A stretch of 64,000 nt of DNA. Source: an uncultured Solobacterium sp. GTDB lineage: Bacteria; Bacillota_I; Bacilli_A; Erysipelotrichales; Erysipelotrichaceae. Numbering within the stretch: the first letter of the stretch is position 1; each line of letters begins with the position of its first letter. The notes beneath the pieces are model-generated. The model did not search any database. It worked only from the letters and a program-made list of their open reading frames with translations, and was not told where the DNA came from. This document shows positions 1-8,365 of this stretch, piece after piece. Both the position numbers and the translations under genes were made by a program. The stretch lies in contig URCJ01000001.1 in NCBI GenBank assembly GCA_900546285.1, positions 55,220 through 119,219 on the forward strand. Direction: 5' to 3'.

Positions 1-25
1 GTAGCCACGCTAAAGGCGTGGCTAC
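1..25 (+). terminator. Hairpin upstream of mglA
   Basis: Perfect 10-bp inverted repeat (GTAGCCACGC / GCGTGGCTAC, loop TAAAG) followed by a weak T/A tract, 36 nt before mglA. In galactose-type importers the binding-protein gene normally precedes mglA, so this hairpin probably sits between it (outside the window) and mglA. There it could act as a leaky terminator or RNA-stabilising hairpin that lets the binding protein be made in excess. The stem is seen; the role is inferred. Confidence 0.6.
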
Positions 26-60
26 TATTATATTTAACTAACATAAAGGGGACTAATTTT

Positions 61-1563
61 ATGGCAAATGATGTATTGCTTAGAATGGAACATATCAGTA
101 AGTCATTCCCAGGTGTTAAGGCGCTAGATGATGTACAACTAACTGTTAAGGCGGGTACAGTACATGCTCTTATGGGTGAGAATGGTGCCGGGAAATCTAC
201 TTTGATGAAATGTTTATTCTCTGTTTACCACAAGGATAGTGGTCATATCTATCTTGAGGGTGAAGAAGTAGACTTTAAGGATTCCAAAGAAGCTTTGGAA
301 CACGGTGTAGCGATGGTACACCAAGAACTTAATCAAGCTTTAAAAAGAAATGTAATGGATAACATGTGGCTAGGTCGTTATCCTAAGGTTGATGGCTTCC
401 CGCTATTTACAAGTGAGAAGAAAATGTATAAGGCCACAAAAGAAATTTTTGATCAATTAGAAGTTAATGTTGATCCTAAAACAGTTATGTCAACAATGCC
501 TGTATCTCAAAGACAAATGGTCGAGATTGCTAAGGCAGTATCATATAATTCGAAGGTTATCGTATTTGACGAACCAACATCTTCTTTGACTGAAGTTGAG
601 GTTGAACATTTATTTAAGATTATCAACCAATTGAAGGCAAAGGGTTGTGGTATCATCTATATTTCTCATAAGATGGATGAAATCTTGAGAATTTCAGATG
701 AAGTAACTATCATGCGTGATGGAAAATACATAACTACAAAAGACGCAAAAGATTTAACAACTAATGAAATTATTAAGTTGATGGTAGGTAGAGAGCTTAC
801 TAATGTATATCCTGTTAAGGATAATGTTATTGGTGAACCGCTTCTTGAAGTTAAGAATCTTACTGCTGAATATTCTAAATTAAATGATGTTTCATTTAAG
901 GCAAATAGAGGTGAGATCTTAGGCATTGCTGGACTTGATGCAAGTGGTCGTACAGAATTACTTGAAAACATCTTCGGTAATGCGACAAGAAAGAGTGGCG
1001 AGATTTATCTTGACGGTAAGCTTGTAAAGAACAAGAATCCTCGTGAATCAATTAAAAATGGTTTCGCTCTAGTTACAGAAGAAAGAAGAGCTACTGGTAT
1101 CTTCGGTATCCGTGATATCCAAGCTAATACTTGTATTTCTTCGCTAGATAAGTATATGAATGGTCCATTCTTGAATGATAAGAAGATGTATGATGCTACA
1201 CAGTGGGGTATTGACTCCCTAAAGACAAAGACTCCAAACCAAAAGACAAGAATTGAGTCTTTATCAGGTGGTAACCAACAGAAAGTTATTATCGCAAGAT
1301 GGTTATTAACAGAGCCAGATGTTCTACTACTAGATGAACCAACAAGAGGTATCGACGTTGGTGCTAAGTATGAAATCTATGAATTGATTATTAATTTGGC
1401 TAAGCAAGGAAAATGTGTACTAATGGTATCTTCGGAAATGGCTGAACTATTAGGTGTATGCGATAGAATCTTGGTAATGAGTGGTGGTCGTTTAGCAGGT
1501 GAAGTTGATGCTAAGACAGCTACACAGGAAGAGATTATGACTCTTGCTGCTAAATATGCATAA
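61..1563 (+). CDS. mglA: Galactose/methyl-galactoside-type sugar ABC importer, ATP-binding protein
   Basis: Cytoplasmic ATPase of a CUT2-class sugar importer, 500 aa, the usual length. It has two nucleotide-binding domains. The first carries Walker A GENGAGKST (about residue 39), the LSGG-like region PVSQRQMVE and Walker B VIVFDEPTSS. The second has the degenerate Walker A GLDASGRTE typical of the family, a normal LSGGNQQK signature and LLLDEPTRG. AAGGGGA lies upstream of the ATG. The permease follows after 18 nt, so the two form an operon. Family assignment is firm. The substrate (galactose, methyl-galactoside or another monosaccharide) is inferred from similarity and cannot be fixed without the binding protein, which lies outside the window. 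Confidence 0.9.
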   Translation: MANDVLLRMEHISKSFPGVKALDDVQLTVKAGTVHALMGENGAGKSTLMKCLFSVYHKDSGHIYLEGEEVDFKDSKEALEHGVAMVHQELNQALKRNVMDNMWLGRYPKVDGFPLFTSEKKMYKATKEIFDQLEVNVDPKTVMSTMPVSQRQMVEIAKAVSYNSKVIVFDEPTSSLTEVEVEHLFKIINQLKAKGCGIIYISHKMDEILRISDEVTIMRDGKYITTKDAKDLTTNEIIKLMVGRELTNVYPVKDNVIGEPLLEVKNLTAEYSKLNDVSFKANRGEILGIAGLDASGRTELLENIFGNATRKSGEIYLDGKLVKNKNPRESIKNGFALVTEERRATGIFGIRDIQANTCISSLDKYMNGPFLNDKKMYDATQWGIDSLKTKTPNQKTRIESLSGGNQQKVIIARWLLTEPDVLLLDEPTRGIDVGAKYEIYELIINLAKQGKCVLMVSSEMAELLGVCDRILVMSGGRLAGEVDAKTATQEEIMTLAAKYA

Positions 1564-1581
1564 ATTAGGGGGATGACACTA

Positions 1582-2607
1582 ATGTCTGAAAAGAATAACA
1601 AATTTGATTCTAAAAAGCTTGTAGACTTTTTATTCAACAATGCGATGTTCATTATCATTGCGTTGGTAATTGTATATGTTGCGATTAAAAGACCTGCTTT
1701 CTTAGGTACTGCTTCAATCGTTAACGTAATCTCATTGACTGCATCTAAGCTTCCAATTGCTTTAGGTGTTGGTGGTTGTATTGTTTTGGCTGGTACCGAT
1801 ATTTCTGCTGGTAGAATTGTTGGTTTATCTGCCGTTGTTACTGCTTCATTATTGACTACATCTTCTAAGATTTGGCCAAATATGACACAAGCTCTACCTA
1901 TTCCAGTTGTATTGTTAATTGTTGTTTTGATTGGTGCTGCTATTGGTTTTGTGAATGGTTTCTCTGTTGCGAAGTTTAGCTTACACCCATATATCGTTAC
2001 ATTATCAACACAACTTATTACTTATGGTATTATTCTTGTTTATATGATGTCTGGTACAAATAATGGCCAAACATTATCAGGTATGATTGAACCATATAAG
2101 AATTTGATTGCTGGTCCACTTTTCAAGATTGGTACAGTTGCTGTTCCTAAATATGTGCTATACTCATTAATCTTCTTAATTGTAATGTGGGTTATTTGGA
2201 ACAAGACTGAATTTGGTAAGAATATGTTTGCGGTAGGTTCTAATAAGACTGCTGCTGAAGTATCTGGTGTTAACGTTGAAAAGACAATCATCTTAGTATT
2301 CGTTCTTGCTGGTGTTATGTATTCATTAGCCGGATTTATCGATGCTGCTAGAGTTGGTAGTGCTACTGCTAATACAGGTCTAAACTATGAAGCCGATGCA
2401 ATTTCTGCTTGTGTAATCGGTGGTGTATCATTCGTTGGTGGTACTGGTAAGATTTCTGGATTATTTATCGGTGTTGTACTACTTCAATTAATTTTCGTTG
2501 CTCTTAACTTCTTAGCAGTAAATCAAAATATGCTTTATATCATTAAGGGTTTAATTATTTTGATTGCTTGTGCTATTGATATGCGTAAATATCTAACTAA
2601 GAAATAA
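1582..2607 (+). CDS. mglC: Galactose/methyl-galactoside-type sugar ABC importer, permease
   Basis: Integral membrane permease of the BPD_transp_2 (CUT2 sugar) family, about 341 aa with roughly ten hydrophobic segments. It carries the family stretches LSAVVTASLLT, GGVSFVGGTGKISG and, near the C terminus, NMLYIIKGLIILIA. An ATG at 1573 is in frame but only one base after the AGGGGG ribosome binding site. The ATG at 1582 has normal spacing and is preferred. It pairs with MglA, and the next ORF overlaps its stop (TAATG), so all three are probably co-translated. Confidence 0.9.
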   Translation: MSEKNNKFDSKKLVDFLFNNAMFIIIALVIVYVAIKRPAFLGTASIVNVISLTASKLPIALGVGGCIVLAGTDISAGRIVGLSAVVTASLLTTSSKIWPNMTQALPIPVVLLIVVLIGAAIGFVNGFSVAKFSLHPYIVTLSTQLITYGIILVYMMSGTNNGQTLSGMIEPYKNLIAGPLFKIGTVAVPKYVLYSLIFLIVMWVIWNKTEFGKNMFAVGSNKTAAEVSGVNVEKTIILVFVLAGVMYSLAGFIDAARVGSATANTGLNYEADAISACVIGGVSFVGGTGKISGLFIGVVLLQLIFVALNFLAVNQNMLYIIKGLIILIACAIDMRKYLTKK

Positions 2608-2999
2608 TGGAAGATAAGGAAATTAAAAAAACCGAATCTAATAATAATGGCGAGCCTAATAGCTCGCCATTACAACTAAGAGGTCTTTATTCAAAAGTAA
2701 AGATTTCAGTAAAGACTCTTGATAAGATTATCGGTGTATTGTTTGTGGCAATCGTTATTTGTGTCGTTATTGGTTTGACTAATAATGGTTTCAAAGTAGA
2801 TTTTAATTCTTTGGGTGGCTCTTATATTGAACCTAAACGATATGAATATGGTGAAAAGGTTGAGGTAGAAAATCCAACAAGAGAGGGTTATGAATTTGAT
2901 TATTGGGCACTCGATGAAAATTGTAATATCAGAGCTAATCTAGATACGATGATTGTTGATAGCGATTTTATCTTATATGCTTGTTGGTTAAAAAAATAA
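2607..2999 (+). CDS. Small membrane protein with an InlB/Flg_new-like repeat
   Basis: 130 aa. The N-terminal ~40 residues are polar. A single membrane segment (IIGVLFVAIVICVVIGL, about residues 41-57) is followed by one external unit resembling the Listeria-Bacteroides (InlB B-repeat, Flg_new) motif: LGGSYIEP, YGEKVEVENPTREGYEFDYW, then YACW near the C terminus. It begins on the stop codon of mglC (TAATG) and ends in a strong terminator, so it is the last gene of the importer operon. Such repeats are known in cell-surface proteins; why one is coupled to a sugar importer is unknown. Possibly an accessory or surface-exposed subunit (inference). Confidence 0.6.
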   Translation: MEDKEIKKTESNNNGEPNSSPLQLRGLYSKVKISVKTLDKIIGVLFVAIVICVVIGLTNNGFKVDFNSLGGSYIEPKRYEYGEKVEVENPTREGYEFDYWALDENCNIRANLDTMIVDSDFILYACWLKK

Positions 3000-3018
3000 A
3001 CGTGAGTTTATTTTTTTT
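2991..3018 (+). terminator. Terminator of the mgl operon
   Basis: Stem AATAAAC / GTTTATT (loop GTGA), extendable by the flanking A and T runs to 11 bp, followed by eight T residues. It overlaps the stop codon of the small membrane protein gene. Confidence 0.85.
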
Positions 3019-3024
3019 ATATAG

Positions 3025-3036
3025 TAATATGTAGAT
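3025..3036 (+). promoter_or_regulatory. -10 box placing degV transcript start at its ATG
   Basis: TAATAT followed by six bases and then the degV ATG at 3037. No ribosome binding site lies between the upstream terminator and the ATG. Such spacing predicts a transcript starting at the A of the ATG, i.e. a leaderless mRNA. The same layout recurs at several genes in this window. Confidence 0.5.
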
Positions 3037-3888
3037 ATGTTAAAAATTATTACAGATAGTGCTAGTGATATTACATTAGCCCAAGCTAAAGAGCTTAACG
3101 TTGACATGATTTCTCTTAATGTGACTTTTGAAGGAAAAACATATAAAGAGGAAAAGGATATATCTAAAGAAGAATTTTTTGATTTGTTGGTAAATAGTCC
3201 ATCATTTCCAATAACTTCTCAACCCGCTCCAAGTGAGCTTATGGAAATATTAGAAGAGGCAAAAAAGAATAATGATGAGGTGATTGGCATTTTCTTGTCT
3301 TCTAAGATTTCTGGTACTTATGATAATGCAGTTATGATCAAGAATATGGTTGAGATTGATAATTGTCATTTTATAGATTCTTTGAGTTGTTCATGTGGTG
3401 AAAGATATTTGGTTAATGAAGCTTGTAGGATGAGAGAAGAAGGCATTAACTTTAATGATATCGTAAGTACTTTAGAGGAGCTTAAGACAAGAGTTAGAGT
3501 TATGGCTGGTGCTGATAACCTAGATTATTTAGCCAAAGGTGGTAGAGTCAATGCGGTTGCTCATAAGGTTGGTAACTTGTTGAAGTTTAAACCGTTGGTT
3601 ACTTTAGACTTGGAGGGTAAAGTATCTTTGTTTTCTAAGCCTAGGGGTACTAAGAGTGCGATTGAGGAATTGGTTTTAAAGTTAGTTAATGAAAGGTTAG
3701 ATGAAAGATTTCCTATATGTGCCTTATATACACCTAGTATTGGTAATATGTTGAAACTTGTTGAGAAGCTAGCCAATGTTGGTGTTGAGATTCATGAATT
3801 TAATAAGCATATGATTGGTGCTGTTATTGGTTCTCATTTGGGTCCAAATAGCTTTGGTTTAGCTTATGTTGTTAAGGAAAATAAGTAA
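3037..3888 (+). CDS. DegV family fatty-acid-binding protein (FakB type)
   Basis: 283 aa, full family length. N-terminal MLKIITDSASDIT is the classic DegV start. SSKISGTYDNA and later GAVIGSHLGPNSFGL (the C-terminal GxHxGPG-like loop) match the lipid-binding fold. DegV/FakB proteins hold a fatty acid in the cytosol and present it to the kinase FakA for phosphorylation, feeding phospholipid synthesis. A FakA homologue is encoded at 48919, so both halves of the kinase are in this window. It is a single gene between two terminators with a leaderless-looking start. Confidence 0.9.
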   Translation: MLKIITDSASDITLAQAKELNVDMISLNVTFEGKTYKEEKDISKEEFFDLLVNSPSFPITSQPAPSELMEILEEAKKNNDEVIGIFLSSKISGTYDNAVMIKNMVEIDNCHFIDSLSCSCGERYLVNEACRMREEGINFNDIVSTLEELKTRVRVMAGADNLDYLAKGGRVNAVAHKVGNLLKFKPLVTLDLEGKVSLFSKPRGTKSAIEELVLKLVNERLDERFPICALYTPSIGNMLKLVEKLANVGVEIHEFNKHMIGAVIGSHLGPNSFGLAYVVKENK

Positions 3889-3910
3889 CGGTAGTAATAC
3901 CGTTATTTTT
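3886..3910 (+). terminator. Terminator after degV
   Basis: Perfect 8-bp stem TAACGGTA / TACCGTTA with loop GTAA, then TTTTT. It overlaps the degV stop codon. Confidence 0.9.
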
Positions 3911-3945
3911 GTTAGGGGAACATCATTTTTAATAGTGAAAATATT

Positions 3946-4045
3946 AATATACAAAATATTGTATATTTTGAGCATTATGGTTGCTAAAATGATGCAAAAA
4001 TATTACAATAAACGACGTAAAACGACGATGTCGTTGTTTATATAG
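3946..4045 (+). promoter_or_regulatory. pflB upstream region with two inverted repeats
   Basis: The leader of pflB holds an inverted repeat AATATAC-8 nt-GTATATT (3946-3967) and a second hairpin AACGAC-GAT-GTCGTT around 4020-4036, just before a good ribosome binding site (GAAAGAGG). Either could be a regulator site or an RNA structure. Neither matches a consensus I can name with confidence. Confidence 0.3.
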
Positions 4046-4056
4046 AAAGAGGTAGT

Positions 4057-6294
4057 ATGAAAGAACAGTGGAGCGGATTTAAAAGTGGCAAGTGGTGCAA
4101 TGAAATTGATGTAAGGGATTTCATTCAAACTAACTACAAGCCATATGATGGTGATGAGAGTTTCTTAGCTGGTGCAACAGAGGCAACTGATAAGCTATGG
4201 GGCGAATTACAAATTTTACAAAAGGAAGAAAGAGCCAAGGGTGGCGTGCTTGATATGGAAACTGAAGTAGTAAGTGGTATTACTGCTTATGGTGCTGCAT
4301 ATCTTGATAAAGATTTAGAAAAGGTTGTTGGTTTACAAACAGATAAGCCATTAAAGAGAGCATTTATGCCTTATGGTGGTATCCGTATGGCTGAACAAAG
4401 CTGTCAAATGTATGGTTATGAACCAAGTCAAGAGTTACATGATATTTTTACTAAGTATCATACAACTCACTCTGATGCAGTTTTCTCTTGTTATACAAAG
4501 GAAATGAAGACTGCAAGACATAACAAGATTATTACAGGTTTACCTGATACTTATGGTAGAGGTAGAATTGTTGGTGACTATAGAAGAATCGCCTTATACG
4601 GTATTGATTATCTAATCGAATGTAAACAAAATGATTTAGATGAATACGGTGGCGGTTTAATGGATGAAGTCGTTTGTCGTCAAAAGGAAGAGATTGCTAA
4701 GCAAATCAAGGCTTTAAAGGCTATGAAGGAAATGGCTTTAAGCTATGGTTTCGATATTTCTTTACCTGCAAAGGATTCATATGAAGCTGCGCAATGGCTA
4801 TACTTTGGTTATTTAGCTGCTATTAAGACTCAAAATGGTGCTGCTATGTCAGTAGGTAGAATTGCTACTTTCTTAGATATCTATTTTGAAAGAGACTTAG
4901 CTAGTGGTAAGTATACTGAATCTGAGATTCAAGAGATCGTTGACCATTTAACTATGAAGTTTAGAATGGTTAAGTTCGCTAGAGTTGAAAGCTATAACCA
5001 ATTATTCTCTGGTGACCCAGTATGGGCAACACTTGATTTAGCTGGTGCTGGTGTAGATGGTAGAAGTATGGTTACTAAGACTGACTTCCGTTTCTTGCAT
5101 ACTTTAGAGAATATGGGACCTTCTCCTGAACCAAATGTTACTGTTTTATATACTTCAAGACTTCCTGAAGGCTTTAAGAAGTATGCAGCTAAGATTTCAG
5201 TAGATACAAGTTCTATTCAATATGAAAATGATGATGTAATGCGTGTTGTTTGGGGTGATGACTATGCAATTTGTTGTTGTGTAAGTGCTACTCAAACTGG
5301 TAAGGAAATGCAATTCTTTGGTGCTAGAGCTAACTTAGCTAAGTGTCTTCTTTACGCTATCAATGGTGGTAAGGATGAAAAGACTAAGATGCAAGTTGGT
5401 CCTATCTATCAACCAATTACTTCTGAATACTTAGATTTCGAAGAAGTAATGACTAAGTATGACTTAATGATGAGTTGGTTGGCTAAGTTATATGTAAATA
5501 CATTAAACTTAATCCACTATATGCATGATAAGTACTATTATGAAGCAGCTCAAATGGCTTTAATTGATACTGAAGTAAGAAGAACTTTCGCTACTGGTAT
5601 TGCGGGTTTCAGTCATGTTGTTGACTCATTAAGTGCTATTAAATATGCTAAGGTTAAGACAATTAGAGATGAAGATGGTCTTGTAGTTGATTATGAAGTT
5701 GAGGGTGATTTCCCAAGATACGGTAATGATGATGATAGAGCAGATGATATCGCTATTTGGTTATTAAAGACTTTCTTAGAGAAGGTTAAGGAAAACCATA
5801 CTTATAGAAATTCTGAGGCTACTACTTCAATTCTTACTATCACTTCAAATGTTGTATATGGTAAGGCTACAGGTTCTTTACCTGATGGTAGAAAGGCTGG
5901 TGAACCATTATCTCCAGGTGCTAACCCAGCTTATGGTGCTGAAAAGAATGGTTTAATTTCTTCATTAAATTCAGTTGCTAAGTTGCCTTATGAATATGCT
6001 CTTGATGGCATTTCAAATACACAAACTATTAACCCTGATGCACTAGGTCATAGTGAGGATGAAAGAGTTAATAACTTAGTTAACGTATTAGATGGTTACT
6101 TCGATAGAGGTGCTCACCACTTGAATGTTAACGTGTTCGGTGTAGAAAAGTTAAAAGATGCTATGGAACATCCAGAAAAACCAGAATATGCAAACTTCAC
6201 AATTAGAGTTTCTGGTTATGCTGTTAAGTTCATTGACTTGACTCGTGAACAACAACTAGATGTTATCAGCAGAACTTGTCATGACCACATGTAA
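4057..6294 (+). CDS. pflB: Formate C-acetyltransferase (pyruvate formate-lyase)
   Basis: Glycyl-radical enzyme that cleaves pyruvate with CoA to acetyl-CoA and formate, the central anaerobic pyruvate step. 745 aa, normal length. The active-site cysteines lie in ICCCVSATQTG (about residues 405-407; three in a row where two are required). The glycyl radical site is RVSGYAVKF (Gly about 720), near the C terminus as expected. The activating enzyme overlaps its end, so the two are co-expressed. The start has the ribosome binding site GAAAGAGG. Confidence 0.97.
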   Translation: MKEQWSGFKSGKWCNEIDVRDFIQTNYKPYDGDESFLAGATEATDKLWGELQILQKEERAKGGVLDMETEVVSGITAYGAAYLDKDLEKVVGLQTDKPLKRAFMPYGGIRMAEQSCQMYGYEPSQELHDIFTKYHTTHSDAVFSCYTKEMKTARHNKIITGLPDTYGRGRIVGDYRRIALYGIDYLIECKQNDLDEYGGGLMDEVVCRQKEEIAKQIKALKAMKEMALSYGFDISLPAKDSYEAAQWLYFGYLAAIKTQNGAAMSVGRIATFLDIYFERDLASGKYTESEIQEIVDHLTMKFRMVKFARVESYNQLFSGDPVWATLDLAGAGVDGRSMVTKTDFRFLHTLENMGPSPEPNVTVLYTSRLPEGFKKYAAKISVDTSSIQYENDDVMRVVWGDDYAICCCVSATQTGKEMQFFGARANLAKCLLYAINGGKDEKTKMQVGPIYQPITSEYLDFEEVMTKYDLMMSWLAKLYVNTLNLIHYMHDKYYYEAAQMALIDTEVRRTFATGIAGFSHVVDSLSAIKYAKVKTIRDEDGLVVDYEVEGDFPRYGNDDDRADDIAIWLLKTFLEKVKENHTYRNSEATTSILTITSNVVYGKATGSLPDGRKAGEPLSPGANPAYGAEKNGLISSLNSVAKLPYEYALDGISNTQTINPDALGHSEDERVNNLVNVLDGYFDRGAHHLNVNVFGVEKLKDAMEHPEKPEYANFTIRVSGYAVKFIDLTREQQLDVISRTCHDHM

Positions 6295-7033
6295 TAACAA
6301 TTTAGGTTTTATTCATTCATGCGAATCCTTTGGCTCAGTTGATGGGCCAGGGGTTCGCTATATTGTTTTTATGCAAGGTTGCAATATGCGTTGTGCATAT
6401 TGTCATAATCCAGATACTTGGAAGACAGGTGTTGGTGATAAAACCGCCAAGGAAATCTTTGATAAGGCTATTAGATGCAAGTCTTACTGGCGAAATGGTG
6501 GTGGTATTACCGTTTCTGGTGGTGAACCCTTATTACAACTTGATTTCTTGATTGATCTATTTACTTTATGTAAACAAGATGGTGTTAATACTTGTATTGA
6601 TACTTGTGGTCAACCTTTTGATTTAAACAATAGTGAATTCATGTCTAAGTTTGATGAGTTATTAGAGCTTACTGATTTACTTTTAGTGGATCTTAAGCAT
6701 ATTGATAATGAGAAACACATTGAACTTACTGGTAAGCCAAATACTAATATTTTAGAGATGTTTAAGTATTTGGATGAGAAGAATAAGCCTATTTGGATTA
6801 GACATGTTCTTGTTCCTGGTATTAATGATGATGAGGCTTCTTTAAATAGAACTAAGGGATTTATTGATTCTTTATCTAATGTGAAAAGGGTTGAGGTTCT
6901 TCCTTATCATACTCTTGGTATACACAAATGGGAGATGCTAGGTATTAAATATCGCTTAGATGGTGTTTTACCTCCTAGCAAGGAACAAATAAGTAGAGCT
7001 AATACAATTTTAGATACTCAAAAATACAAATAA
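6281..7033 (+). CDS. pflA: Pyruvate formate-lyase activating enzyme
   Basis: Radical-SAM enzyme that installs the glycyl radical on PflB. 250 aa from the ATG at 6281, which lies 14 nt inside the pflB coding end. The [4Fe-4S] motif CNMRCAYC (CxxxCxxC) follows GPGVRYIVFMQG, as in the family, and the glycine-rich SAM segment TVSGGEPLLQ is present. A longer in-frame start at 6260 would add seven residues with no conserved content. The gene ends at a strong terminator. Confidence 0.95.
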   Translation: MTTCNNNLGFIHSCESFGSVDGPGVRYIVFMQGCNMRCAYCHNPDTWKTGVGDKTAKEIFDKAIRCKSYWRNGGGITVSGGEPLLQLDFLIDLFTLCKQDGVNTCIDTCGQPFDLNNSEFMSKFDELLELTDLLLVDLKHIDNEKHIELTGKPNTNILEMFKYLDEKNKPIWIRHVLVPGINDDEASLNRTKGFIDSLSNVKRVEVLPYHTLGIHKWEMLGIKYRLDGVLPPSKEQISRANTILDTQKYK

Positions 7034-7063
7034 GTCATTGCCTAAGGTGATGACTTTTTTATA
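7032..7063 (+). terminator. Terminator after pflBA (copy 1 of a 32-bp direct repeat)
   Basis: 10-bp stem AGTCATTGCC / GGTGATGACT (two G-U pairs) with loop TAA, followed by six T. The whole 32-bp unit recurs base for base at 8323-8354. Confidence 0.9.
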
Positions 7064-7272
7064 GCCTTTTCAATCTTATGATAATCACTCAAATATATTG
7101 ATTGATAACTTGTGATAACTTGTGATAATTTGCAATTAATCGTTGAGTATGTTTTAATTTAATTGTAAATGGTACAGTAATTGATATTTGTTTCTATATG
7201 TATGTAATCATTAAGAAACATAAGCACTAGTAATTCTTTCTTGATGTGGAACTAAAAAAGGAGGTTGAAAAA

Positions 7273-7779
7273 ATGAAAAAGAGAGTTATTTTGTTTGTTT
7301 CCATACTTATGATTTTTAATGTTTTTTGCATTAAAGATGTAAGAGCTAATGATGAAGAACCTTATGGAGTTGTTTGCCAATACTACCAGTCATACAGATC
7401 TCAATCTACAACAAGGGATGTAAAGGTACCTGCAAGAACGATGACAGGTATAAATAATACTGGAACAGAACAGTCAGAACAATTCTCTGCTAGTAGGGAG
7501 GTTTCTTTTGTGGGAAATGTATCAGTAAGTGTCGAACGAGAATTGATATTAACTACTGTTGGAGGTACAGTCGAAGTTTCGTATGGTGTTAGTACAACAG
7601 ACGTACACACTGTCAATATGGTAATACCACCTTACACCACTTATCATGTTGAAATTGGTTCATATAAAACAACTACAAATGGCTATATTCAAACTACATA
7701 TACAGATTGTTCAACAAGCACTTCATCTTTGAAAAATTTGAAGTACACAACAGGACCTTACGCTGATTGGTATGAGTAA
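7273..7779 (+). CDS. Small secreted protein of unknown function
   Basis: 168 aa. A clear signal peptide (MKKRVILFVSILMIFNVFC, cleavage probably near VRA-NDEE) is followed by a Thr/Ser-rich, beta-strand-like mature part with few charged residues and two cysteines. An in-frame GTG start at 7246 is rejected because AAGGAGG sits at 7258-7264 with ideal spacing to this ATG. The alternating polar/hydrophobic stretch (SVSVERELILTTVGG to HTVNMVIPPYTTYHVEIG) vaguely recalls aerolysin/ETX-MTX2-like beta proteins, but only as a pattern. It overlaps the next gene and lies in the cassette between duplicated terminators, so the pair was probably acquired together. Confidence 0.6.
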   Translation: MKKRVILFVSILMIFNVFCIKDVRANDEEPYGVVCQYYQSYRSQSTTRDVKVPARTMTGINNTGTEQSEQFSASREVSFVGNVSVSVERELILTTVGGTVEVSYGVSTTDVHTVNMVIPPYTTYHVEIGSYKTTTNGYIQTTYTDCSTSTSSLKNLKYTTGPYADWYE

Positions 7780-8269
7780 GATAAATGTTAATAAAAAGAT
7801 AATTGTCATAGTAGTTGTTATAATTGCGTCTATTGGTTTGGGTTTTGTTCTTGGCACGTTTTATGAAAAATCTAAGCATAATTTCGAAAAAGTTGATATT
7901 AGCCCTTATGCAGTATTTAAAAAAATAATAATTAATAATGTTGTCTTTGATGACGAGTATGTAAATATGGTTATTGAATACGAAGTGGAAGATGAACCTA
8001 GTAAACTATGTAAAGCTGGTATTATCAATAACGAATTTCAATTTGAGGTCAGTGGAGCTGTCTATGTTGATGAGTCAAGAATTCCTTTTGAAAATTTAGA
8101 AGAGCCAATTACATTAGACGCAAATCGTAGTGGTAAACTTAGTATAAAAATGAAATTGAGTAGCGAGGCAAAATTGTTAGGAGCTGATTTCCTAAATAAA
8201 TGTCGTCATGTTGAAGCAAGATTGAACTTCAATATTAATGATTCTTATTTATGTACATACTTAAAATGA
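7772..8269 (+). CDS. Membrane-anchored protein of unknown function
   Basis: 165 aa. One N-terminal membrane anchor (IIVIVVVIIASIGLGFVLG, about residues 9-27) precedes a ~130-residue extracytoplasmic domain with no motif I recognise. Its start lies 8 nt inside the upstream secreted-protein gene (ATGAGTAA overlap), so the two are translationally coupled and likely act together, for example as a secreted protein and its membrane partner or immunity protein (inference only). Confidence 0.55.
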   Translation: MSKINVNKKIIVIVVVIIASIGLGFVLGTFYEKSKHNFEKVDISPYAVFKKIIINNVVFDDEYVNMVIEYEVEDEPSKLCKAGIINNEFQFEVSGAVYVDESRIPFENLEEPITLDANRSGKLSIKMKLSSEAKLLGADFLNKCRHVEARLNFNINDSYLCTYLK

Positions 8270-8322
8270 TACTTTCTTAAACAAAAACAATTTACAAGTG
8301 CTTTTTGTTATATCTAATACAA

Positions 8323-8354
8323 AAGTCATTGCCTAAGGTGATGACTTTTTTATA
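8323..8354 (+). terminator. Terminator copy 2 (32-bp direct repeat)
   Basis: Identical over 32 bp to 7032-7063, 1291 bp downstream. It ends the two-gene cassette and immediately precedes the cardiolipin synthase start. Confidence 0.9.
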
Positions 8355-8365
8355 TCATAAATATA

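Noticed and set aside
1573..1581. Earlier ATG for mglC
   Set aside because: It is one base after the AGGGGG ribosome binding site; the ATG nine bases later has correct spacing.
7089..7130. GATAACTTGT tandem copies upstream of the secreted-protein gene
   Set aside because: Only about two and a half short AT-rich units; could be chance, and no promoter element aligns with them.
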